Of a stretch of DNA of 5,451 nt, positions 1 through 5,076 are shown piece after piece; positions within the stretch are counted from its first letter, which is position 1; each line of letters starts with the position of its first letter. Both the position numbers and the translations under genes were made by a program. The notes beneath the pieces are model-generated. The model saw nothing but the letters and a program-made list of their open reading frames with translations. It was not told where the DNA came from and ran no database searches. Source of the stretch: a bacterium BMS3Bbin07 (lineage in GTDB: Bacteria; Nitrospirota; Thermodesulfovibrionia; Thermodesulfovibrionales; JdFR-85); contig BDTQ01000301.1 of NCBI GenBank assembly GCA_002898135.1, forward strand, positions 1 to 5,451. The letters run 5' to 3'.

Positions 1-80
1 GTGATAATGGTATTGGCTCCCGGGATTATCTTAACCCCTTCTTCAACCTCTACCATTGTAGTCGTAGTATCAATTATCAT
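1..80 (-). CDS. nuoB: Probable NADH-quinone oxidoreductase subunit B (NuoB), N-terminal fragment
   Basis: Only the first 26 codons are visible; the gene runs off the left edge of the window. The ATG at 80-78 has a clear ribosome binding site, AGGAG at 93-89, eight bases upstream, and it starts 31 bases after the nuoA stop. The visible residues are an acidic, non-conserved leader (MIIDTTTTMVEVEEGV, then KIIPGANTII). They do not reach the cluster N2 cysteine motif that identifies NuoB. The name rests mainly on gene order, since nuoB normally follows nuoA, and on the compatible N-terminus. NuoB would be the cytoplasmic complex I subunit that carries the terminal [4Fe-4S] cluster N2 next to the quinone site. 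A fused or different nuo subunit is possible. Confidence 0.55.
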   Translation of the reverse strand, partial: MIIDTTTTMVEVEEGVKIIPGANTII

Positions 81-111
81 CAAACAAACTCCTGTTTGGG
101 ATTGTCAAACC

Positions 112-483
112 TTATTCCCACGTAAACGCCTCTTTCCGCCATGCATACACATAGCCCACAAGGAGCACAAAGATAAAGATAATCATCTCTATAAATGCAA
201 AAAGCCCGAGCTTGTCAAAAACAACTGCCCAGGGATAGAGAAAAATGACCTCCACATCAAACACCACAAAGAGCATGGCTATCACATAAAACCTGACAGA
301 AAACCTGTACCGGGGTTCACCAACAGGTGTAATCCCCGACTCATATGGCATGAGTTTCTCGCTGTAAGGTCTCTTTAATCTGAACATACTGCCCATAATA
401 AGGGCACCGAGTCCGAAGGCAAGGGAGATGACAAGAAAAATCAGTACGGGTAGGTAGCTTGATGGCAAATAGCTTCCTGGCAT
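112..483 (-). CDS. nuoA: NADH-quinone oxidoreductase subunit A (NuoA)
   Basis: This is a small membrane subunit of proton-pumping complex I, 123 residues long, which is the usual family length. Three hydrophobic segments are visible, about residues 8-31, 62-85 and 92-114. The loop after the first carries the conserved PYESG motif (residues 46-50). The second segment contains FDVE with acidic residues D76 and E78, which match the conserved acidic pair of the family (D79 and E81 in E. coli NuoA). NuoA helps form the quinone chamber and the start of the proton path. It is the first gene of a minus-strand operon, followed by probable nuoB. The start is uncertain. The ATG at 483 has no Shine-Dalgarno sequence and sits almost on the predicted transcription start. 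A TTG at 468-466 has AGGA (478-475) six bases upstream and would give a 118-residue protein starting at PSSYLPVL. Both keep all conserved parts. Identity is secure. Confidence 0.95.
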   Translation of the reverse strand: MPGSYLPSSYLPVLIFLVISLAFGLGALIMGSMFRLKRPYSEKLMPYESGITPVGEPRYRFSVRFYVIAMLFVVFDVEVIFLYPWAVVFDKLGLFAFIEMIIFIFVLLVGYVYAWRKEAFTWE

Positions 484-490
484 GGGTACA

Positions 491-520
491 TATATACAAT
501 AAAAAAGATGGCTTTGTCAA
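491..520 (-). promoter_or_regulatory. Predicted sigma70-type promoter for nuoA
   Basis: On the minus strand a perfect -35 hexamer TTGACA (520-515) is followed after 18 bases by TATATA (496-491). Transcription would begin about seven bases further on, near 484-483, which is at the nuoA ATG itself. The transcript would then be leaderless for the ATG start, or have a leader of roughly 15 bases for the TTG start at 468. The -35 box lies inside an inverted repeat (510-555). The promoter is inferred from consensus only. Confidence 0.6.
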
Positions 521-555
521 TAAAAAAAATTAAAGTTCTGCCTTGACAGAAAGCC
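510..555. repeat. Inverted repeat overlapping the nuoA -35 box
   Basis: The left arm GGCTTTGTCAA (510-520) and right arm TTGACA-GA-AAGCC (543-555) are inverted copies, 11 paired bases with a two-base insertion (GA, 549-550) in the right arm. They are separated by 22 mostly A/T bases. Each arm holds a TTGACA pointing outward from the centre. The left one is the proposed -35 of nuoA. The right one has no acceptable -10 at 16-19 bases. It could be an operator for a dimeric regulator or a chance repeat. Confidence 0.4.
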
Positions 556-585
556 AAAGCTACGACTTCACCTTATGTTGAAATC

Positions 586-609
586 CCGGAACTGGATTTT
601 CAGTTCCGG
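586..609. repeat. Perfect 9-bp hairpin in the divergent intergenic region
   Basis: CCGGAACTG (586-594) and CAGTTCCGG (601-609) are exact reverse complements around a six-base loop, GATTTT. No proper T-tract follows on either strand (GTTTATAG on plus, GATTTC on minus), so it does not look like an intrinsic terminator. It may be an operator or a 5'-leader hairpin upstream of the kinase gene. A weak -10-like TATAGT (612-617) lies just after it but has no matching -35. Confidence 0.5.
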
Positions 610-627
610 TTTATAGTAGAGTTTAAA

Positions 628-654
628 TGTAAAGTGTAAAATAGTGTAACTATT
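628..654. promoter_or_regulatory. TGTAA repeat cluster with AATAGT-GTA-ACTATT palindrome, possible operator
   Basis: Three TGTAA copies start at 628, 635 and 645 on the plus strand; the second and third are within AGTGTAA repeats spaced exactly ten bases apart. The last copy lies inside a 6-bp inverted repeat, AATAGT (640-645), GTA, ACTATT (649-654). The cluster ends about 42 bases before the kinase start codon, a reasonable place for a regulator site. A TAAAAT (637-642) could act as a -10 but no -35 matches it. Assignment is tentative. Confidence 0.3.
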
Positions 655-696
655 GAAGCACTTACATAACTTCTGCACTTCTGCAAGGGGCTGAAA

Positions 697-2376
697 ATGG
701 TTTTTGATTTTAAAGGGAAAATTAACTTCCTCAAGGACCTGATTGCAAAGAAATCCCGCCACTCCTTAAGCCTGAAGTTGATAGTCGCCATCGGTATCCT
801 CGTATTAACAGGGAGTTCAATCTTCTGGTACATGATAATCATCCGCGGGGAGCAGGAATTCCTTAACAACTCCATACGCCATACAGCAGCATACACCGCA
901 ATGATAGAGAAGAGCATATTCATAAATATGCATACCCGCCAGGTTGGAACAATTCAGGACACTATCGAAATTATGGGTTCATCAGAAGATATCAAGAACA
1001 TCAAGATATACAATCTTCAGGGAGAGGTCCGCTTCTCAAGTGACAGGGAAATGATTGGAAAGAAGATCGATATCAATTCCTCCTGCAGGCTCTGCCACAC
1101 AAACCCCGACAGGCCGCATGAAACACTGAAGATGCAGGACAACAATATGTGGACAATCATAAAGGATGACCACGGACGGGTATTGAGGTTCTTACGTCCC
1201 ATTGTTAATCAGAAAAGCTGCTACACTGCAAAATGCCATTACCACCCGTCCGACAAAAAGATACTCGGAATCCTGGAAACGGATTATTCCCTCTCCAGCA
1301 TAGACAGCACCCTCAGGAAGCAGAAAATAGAGACTCTTACTTTCGGGATCATCTTCACCTTCTTCTTCTGTATAGTACTCTGCATCATACTCTGGAAGAT
1401 TCTGATAAATCCCCTCCAGCTTCTGGCAGAAGGGATGCAACGCGTCTCAAAGGGAGACCTTAACCACAGGGTGGAGATAAAGACACGTGACGAGCTGGGG
1501 ATGCTTGCCGAGACCTTTAACTCCATGACGCGGGAGCTGAGACATGCCAGGCAGAAGCTGGAAAACTGGGCAAAAGAACTCGAGGCCGAGGTTGCGAAAA
1601 AGACAGAGGAGATCAGGCGGGGACAGGAGCAGCTTATACACACTGAAAAACTTGCCTCACTTGGACGCATGGCAGCAGGTGTTGCCCACGAGATTAACAG
1701 TCCGCTTACCGGGATTGTAACCTTTGCACACCTGATGCTCAAGAGGACGCCACCTGAAAACAGGATGGACAGGGAAGACCTTGAGGTAATTATAGAGCAG
1801 GCAGAGCGTTGCTCAAAGATAATAAAAGGCCTTCTTGGTTTTTCAAGGGCCATACCTGCAGAGCGCGCGGATATTGATATAAATAACACCATCAGACATA
1901 CCCTCGAAATCATCCAGAACCAGGCCAAGTTTCATAATATAAAGATCATCACCGACCTCTCCCCTGACCTGCCGCGTATTGTAGGTGATGCCTCTCAACT
2001 TCAGCAGGTCTTTATGAACCTTCTCATCAATGCTGCCGACGCCATGAACGACAGGGGACAAATCACCATAGCAACGAGACCAATAACCGAAGACGGAAAG
2101 GAATTCATCGAGATAGAGTTCACTGATACAGGTCCCGGAATACCTGAAGAACATATGAGCAAGCTCTTCGAACCTTTTTTTACCACTAAACCGGTAGGAA
2201 AGGGTACAGGCCTCGGGCTCGCTGTAACTCACGGCATAGTAAGAAAACATGGCGGACATATCATGGTAAAGAGCACCCTTGGTAAGGGCACCAGTTTCTT
2301 AATAAGACTGCCCAGACCAACAAAGGAAACGGATGCAGACAAAACTCAGGGTTCATCCCCAAAAGAGTTGCAATAG
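697..2376 (+). CDS. Membrane sensor histidine kinase with periplasmic c-type heme motifs
   Basis: This 559-residue kinase starts at an ATG with AAGGGG (685-690) six bases upstream. Residues 1-26 are a short basic cytoplasmic tail. Membrane segments lie at about 27-49 and 213-236 and enclose a periplasmic domain of about 160 residues. That domain holds a c-type heme motif CRLCH (C130, C133, H134) and a second CysX4CysHis, CYTAKCH (C175, C180, H181), a spacing also used for hemes in Desulfovibrio cytochrome c3. A HAMP domain (about 236-288), a coiled coil, a HisKA domain with phosphoacceptor H331 in GVAHEINSPL, and a HATPase domain follow. The HATPase shows the N box (NLLINAADAM, 441-450), the G1 box (DTGPGI, 477-482), LFEPFFTT (490-497) and GKGTGLGL (501-508). 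All catalytic motifs are intact. It likely senses a redox change or a diatomic gas through covalent heme and phosphorylates the regulator encoded downstream. Heme binding is inferred, and the ligand is unknown. Confidence 0.93.
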   Translation: MVFDFKGKINFLKDLIAKKSRHSLSLKLIVAIGILVLTGSSIFWYMIIIRGEQEFLNNSIRHTAAYTAMIEKSIFINMHTRQVGTIQDTIEIMGSSEDIKNIKIYNLQGEVRFSSDREMIGKKIDINSSCRLCHTNPDRPHETLKMQDNNMWTIIKDDHGRVLRFLRPIVNQKSCYTAKCHYHPSDKKILGILETDYSLSSIDSTLRKQKIETLTFGIIFTFFFCIVLCIILWKILINPLQLLAEGMQRVSKGDLNHRVEIKTRDELGMLAETFNSMTRELRHARQKLENWAKELEAEVAKKTEEIRRGQEQLIHTEKLASLGRMAAGVAHEINSPLTGIVTFAHLMLKRTPPENRMDREDLEVIIEQAERCSKIIKGLLGFSRAIPAERADIDINNTIRHTLEIIQNQAKFHNIKIITDLSPDLPRIVGDASQLQQVFMNLLINAADAMNDRGQITIATRPITEDGKEFIEIEFTDTGPGIPEEHMSKLFEPFFTTKPVGKGTGLGLAVTHGIVRKHGGHIMVKSTLGKGTSFLIRLPRPTKETDADKTQGSSPKELQ

Positions 2377-2479
2377 GCAAATACGGGGTTACAATTGAAT
2401 TCCTGAACTCACTCCATTAACTAATGGGGAAGGAATCTTAACTCAAACAATTAAGGGGCGGACAGGCCCTATTTACCGG
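2377..2479 (+). other. Kinase-regulator gap with nested imperfect inverted repeats
   Basis: This 103-base gap separates two genes expected to be co-transcribed. It contains CTCCATT (2412-2418), AACT, AATGGGG (2423-2429), a 7-bp stem with one G-T pair. It is flanked by ATTCCT (2399-2404) and AGGAAT (2431-2436), which can pair outside it. No convincing -35/-10 pair, sigma54 promoter or T-tract terminator is seen. Purine-rich AAGGGG (2453-2458) is about 21 bases before the regulator ATG, too far for a normal Shine-Dalgarno sequence. The structure could tune translation of the regulator, but it may be unimportant. Confidence 0.3.
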
Positions 2480-3871
2480 ATGCAATCAAAAAACAAGGCA
2501 AGGGTACTTATAGTAGATGACGAAGAGATCGTAAGGGCAAGCTGCAGAAAACTTTTGCAGCCCCATGGGTACCGGGTTTCAGAGGCAGAAAATGCCGGGA
2601 GCGCACTGAAGCTTATGGAAACAACGTGTTTTGATCTGGTACTTTCAGACCTCAAACTGCCTGATGCAAGCGGGATAGAGCTTCTCAAGGATATAAAGGA
2701 AGCCTGTCCGAACACAGAGGTGATACTCGTAACCGGTTACGGAACTGTCTCTACTGCTGTTGAGGCAATGAAATTGGGTGCCTACGATTATGTAGAAAAG
2801 CCCTTCAGGCCGGAAGAACTGGTATCCCTTGCCGGAAGGGCCATTGAGAGAAAGAGCCTCAGAGAAGAAAACATACGCCTCAAAAAAGAACTCTCTGCTC
2901 AATACATAAAAAATATAGTCGGAACCTCAAAGGCAATGGAAAAGGTCTTCAGACTGATAGGCACCGTGGCTCCCACTGTAAGCACGGTGCTGATTACCGG
3001 GGAGAGCGGGACGGGAAAGGAACTCGTTGCAAGGGCCGTTCATTATAACAGCCCCCGCAGGGACAGGCCTTTTGTGGTTATAGATTGCGGAACCCTGGCT
3101 GGCGAGTTGATAGAGTCTGAACTCTTCGGGCATAAAAGGGGTTCATTTACAGGTGCTGTTACCGACAAGAAGGGCCTGATAGAAGAGGCCGAGGGGGGAA
3201 CCCTCTTCCTTGATGAGATCGGAAACCTGCCGTTACCGCTGCAGTCAAAACTCCTCAGGGTACTTCAGGAAAAAGAATACCGCCCTGTTGGAGACAAAAA
3301 GCCCTCGAAAGTTGACACAAGGTTCATAACTGCAACGAATAAAGACCTTCCTGCCATGGTAAAGGCAGGCACTTTCAGGGAAGACCTCTTCTACAGGCTT
3401 GACATCTTTCCCATTCACGTCCCCCCACTGAGGGAGAGGAGAGAAGATATCCCACTTCTTGCATACCACTTTCTGAAGAAATACTCCGACGAATTAGGAA
3501 AAGAGATTAAGAGCATCTCAGCGGAGGCCATGAGGATTCTCAGCTCCTGCAGATGGCCCGGCAATATACGTGAACTGGAAAATACGATCCAGAGGGCAAT
3601 ACTCCTTGCGGACAACGCTACCATCAAGCCGGAAACCCTCGGCTTCCTCACGCTTTCACATACTGAGCAGATCCCCCGGAACATCGAAGAGCTGAAAGAG
3701 ATAAAAAAAGACCTCAGGGAAAAGTCCATTGAGGAGGTGGAGAAGGTCTTCACTGCAGAGGCCCTGAAGAGGAACGAATGGAATATATCGAGGGCGGCAA
3801 GTGACGTTGGAATGCAGAGGTCAAACTTCCATGCCCTGATAAAAAAACACGGGATTTCAAGGCCGAAATGA
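2480..3871 (+). CDS. NtrC-family sigma54-dependent response regulator
   Basis: This is a 463-residue bacterial enhancer-binding protein with three domains. The receiver domain (about 7-120) has the acidic pair D13/D14, phosphoacceptor D57 (SDLKLPD), T85 and K107. The AAA+ domain (about 145-385) has Walker A GESGTGKE (174-181), the sigma54-contacting loop as GSFTGA (221-226), Walker B GGTLFLDEIG (239-248), FREDLFYRL (299-307) and WPGNIREL (359-366). A Fis-type helix-turn-helix lies at about 434-457. It should be phosphorylated by the upstream heme-motif kinase, form oligomers and drive open-complex formation at sigma54 promoters. The loop is GSFTGA instead of the commonest GAFTGA; the essential threonine and glycine remain. 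The ATG puts VLIVDDEE at the usual distance, but the upstream Shine-Dalgarno is poor. Its last four bases overlap the next start (ATGA). Its targets cannot be named, and the family resembles AtoC/ZraR/NtrC equally. Confidence 0.95.
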   Translation: MQSKNKARVLIVDDEEIVRASCRKLLQPHGYRVSEAENAGSALKLMETTCFDLVLSDLKLPDASGIELLKDIKEACPNTEVILVTGYGTVSTAVEAMKLGAYDYVEKPFRPEELVSLAGRAIERKSLREENIRLKKELSAQYIKNIVGTSKAMEKVFRLIGTVAPTVSTVLITGESGTGKELVARAVHYNSPRRDRPFVVIDCGTLAGELIESELFGHKRGSFTGAVTDKKGLIEEAEGGTLFLDEIGNLPLPLQSKLLRVLQEKEYRPVGDKKPSKVDTRFITATNKDLPAMVKAGTFREDLFYRLDIFPIHVPPLRERREDIPLLAYHFLKKYSDELGKEIKSISAEAMRILSSCRWPGNIRELENTIQRAILLADNATIKPETLGFLTLSHTEQIPRNIEELKEIKKDLREKSIEEVEKVFTAEALKRNEWNISRAASDVGMQRSNFHALIKKHGISRPK

Positions 3872-4215
3872 GATTAAAAGAGATTATCCGTCTCCTCGAT
3901 GCAGTTATCATAACCAATTCACGGGATTACGAGGCTGAAATCGAATGGGCCTGTGCAACTGATCTCATGAGTGACGTCCTGTACTATTCAAGGGGAAACT
4001 CCGTGCTTATCACAGGCCTTGCAAAGCAGCAGGCAATAAGGACATCCGACATTGCCGACATAAAGGTCGTTGTTTTCACAAGGGGAAAAGAACCGGACAC
4101 TCATACAATTGAACTCGCACGAAAGAAGAAGATCACACTTCTTATCACACCCTACTCAATGTTTACTGCCTGTGGTAAACTATATGAAAGGGGACTCAGG
4201 TGTTGTCCTGAATAA
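3868..4215 (+). CDS. DRTGG-domain protein, first copy (cysteine-containing)
   Basis: This is a 115-residue soluble protein that fits the stand-alone DRTGG-domain family, related to the N-terminal domain of HPr kinase/phosphorylase and the regulatory domain of some phosphotransacetylases. The core features are MRLKEI at the start, TDLMSDVLYY (31-40), VLITG (46-50), an alternating beta pattern through VVVFTRGKEPD (67-77), and ITLLITPYSMFTACGKLYE (79-97 approximately). It has no kinase P-loop, so it is probably a ligand-sensing or partner-binding module. It has four cysteines (C29, C102, C112, C113), including a C-terminal CC pair, while the second copy has none. The ATG overlaps the regulator's stop as ATGA, with AAGG (3859-3862) five bases upstream. 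This suggests coupled translation with the two-component system. No biochemical function is established that I know of. Confidence 0.8.
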   Translation: MRLKEIIRLLDAVIITNSRDYEAEIEWACATDLMSDVLYYSRGNSVLITGLAKQQAIRTSDIADIKVVVFTRGKEPDTHTIELARKKKITLLITPYSMFTACGKLYERGLRCCPE

Positions 4216-4248
4216 AATGCAGACGTCTATTCGCGTATTCAGATGACC

Positions 4249-4270
4249 CCCGCCCCCTTGGCAGGGTGGG
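4249..4270 (+). other. GC-rich hairpin between the first DRTGG gene and the HATPase gene
   Basis: In the 85-base gap 4216-4300, CCCGCCC (4249-4255) can pair with GGGTGGG (4264-4270), seven pairs including one G-T, around the loop CCTTGGCA. The bases after it, CAATAAAGGG, have no T-tract, so it is not a typical terminator. It could be a processing or attenuation site that sets different levels for the genes on either side. A perfect 8-bp palindrome AGACGTCT lies at 4221-4228 in the same gap. Confidence 0.4.
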
Positions 4271-4300
4271 CAATAAAGGGCAGTCCGTTTTCAGTTGAAT

Positions 4301-4729
4301 ATGAAGATAGATAAAACCTATGAAGGCAATTTTCATATAGTAGGAGGAGACTTCAGCCGTGCCGGTGAGGCATCCACTGAACTCAAGACCATCCTGCTAA
4401 ACGTCGGGATTGAAGATGAAATTGTCAGGAGGGTTGCCATTGCCACATTTGAGGCAGAAATGAACATTATGATATATGCCACTGCAGGCATCCTCAGGTA
4501 CATTATATCGCCGGAAGAGATACGGATAATTGCAGAGGACATGGGACCTGGAATCGAGGATATTGAACTGGCAATGCAGGAGGGCTACTCCACTGCACCG
4601 GACTGGGTAAGAGAGATGGGATGGGGTGCAGGCATGGGACTGCCGAATATGAAAAAAAACGCCGACATCTTCAGGATAGACTCTGTTGTCGGTGAGGGCA
4701 CTACAGTTGAGATGATAATCAAGCTATGA
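4301..4729 (+). CDS. Anti-sigma-factor-type serine kinase / HATPase (RsbW/SpoIIAB-like)
   Basis: This is a stand-alone GHKL ATPase of 142 residues, the length of RsbW/SpoIIAB-type proteins, with no HisKA domain. The N box is FEAEMNIM with E51 and N55, the same spacing as the catalytic Glu46 and Asn50 of SpoIIAB. The G1 box is EDMGPGI (79-85), the lid and G2 region is GWGAGMGLPNMKK (107-119), and GEGTTVEM (131-138) closes the fold. It is likely an ATP-dependent protein kinase or switch protein that binds a partner. No sigma factor or STAS antagonist gene is visible, so the flanking DRTGG proteins are the obvious candidate partners by position only. I chose ATG 4301; a TTG at 4295 would add two residues. 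Neither has a good Shine-Dalgarno, as AAAGGG (4275-4280) is 14-20 bases away. The stop overlaps the next start as ATGA. Confidence 0.85.
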   Translation: MKIDKTYEGNFHIVGGDFSRAGEASTELKTILLNVGIEDEIVRRVAIATFEAEMNIMIYATAGILRYIISPEEIRIIAEDMGPGIEDIELAMQEGYSTAPDWVREMGWGAGMGLPNMKKNADIFRIDSVVGEGTTVEMIIKL

Positions 4730-5076
4730 AGCTGAAGGAAATAGCAGAGATACTGTCCCTCAGGCCTCTCACCCCTGTTGAGGGGCTTGAACGTGAGGTA
4801 AGCGGTGCCTATGTGGGCGACCTCCTGAGTGATGTGATGGCAAACGCCGGGGAGGGAAACCTCTGGATAACACTCCAGACACACGTTAATATTGTAGCTG
4901 TAGCAGTCTTCAAAAATCTCTCTGCAATAGTAATAGTCAACGGCCGGATGCCGGATTCCGATACCATGGACAAGGCGGTTTCAGAGGATATCCCCATACT
5001 GCTTACCGGCAAGTCAGCTTTTGAGACTGCAGGCAAGCTATACCAGATTCTAAATGCTCAGAACTTACAGGGCTGA
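4726..5076 (+). CDS. DRTGG-domain protein, second copy (serine-kinase-like)
   Basis: This is a 116-residue soluble protein and a paralogue of the DRTGG protein encoded at 3868. Shared landmarks are MKLKEI at the start, GDLLSDVMAN (31-40), an L/I-T strand (LWITLQTH, 46-53), the strand and turn AIVIVNGRMPD (67-77), and SAFETAGKLYQ (97-107). Such proteins are often labelled serine kinase or transcriptional regulator in databases, but no P-loop or other ATP site is visible, so I would not call it a kinase. It carries no cysteine. It starts within the HATPase stop (ATGA overlap) and its last 23 bases overlap the PHP-domain gene, so translation of the three is probably coupled. It may form a complex with the HATPase or pair with the first DRTGG protein. 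That is inference from the tight clustering. Confidence 0.82.
   Translation: MKLKEIAEILSLRPLTPVEGLEREVSGAYVGDLLSDVMANAGEGNLWITLQTHVNIVAVAVFKNLSAIVIVNGRMPDSDTMDKAVSEDIPILLTGKSAFETAGKLYQILNAQNLQG

Noticed and set aside
1..378. A 125-codon plus-strand open frame at the left edge
   Set aside because: It lies antisense to nuoA and probable nuoB, whose membrane segments and motifs are clear. Its translation is compositionally odd and has no recognisable domain.
536..551. TTCTG...CAGAA mini-hairpin followed on the minus strand by a T-run
   Set aside because: The stem is only five pairs with two G-C pairs, and it lies upstream of nuoA where no minus-strand gene ends in this window.
543..578. Plus-strand TTGACA at 543-548 as the kinase promoter
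   Set aside because: No -10-like hexamer occurs at 16-19 bases. The nearest AT-rich candidate, TTATGT (573-578), is 24 bases away.
586..617. Hairpin as an intrinsic terminator
   Set aside because: No run of T follows on either strand, and no gene would end here because the flanking genes are divergent.
1284..1928. A 214-codon minus-strand open frame inside the kinase gene
   Set aside because: It is fully antisense to the HAMP and HisKA region. Its serine/arginine-rich translation is what the reverse strand of this coding sequence would give, and it shows no domain.
1843..2259. A 138-codon minus-strand open frame antisense to the kinase ATPase domain
   Set aside because: The plus strand encodes intact N, G1 and G2 boxes here, so the antisense frame is a shadow without support.
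2395..2423. TTGAAT plus TAACTA as an internal promoter for the regulator gene
   Set aside because: The second hexamer matches the -10 consensus at only two of six positions, so it is not supportable.
4258..4273. TTGGCAGGGTGGGCAA, resembling a sigma54 -24/-12 promoter before the HATPase gene
   Set aside because: The GG and GC elements are two bases too close together, and the stretch is part of the GC-rich hairpin.
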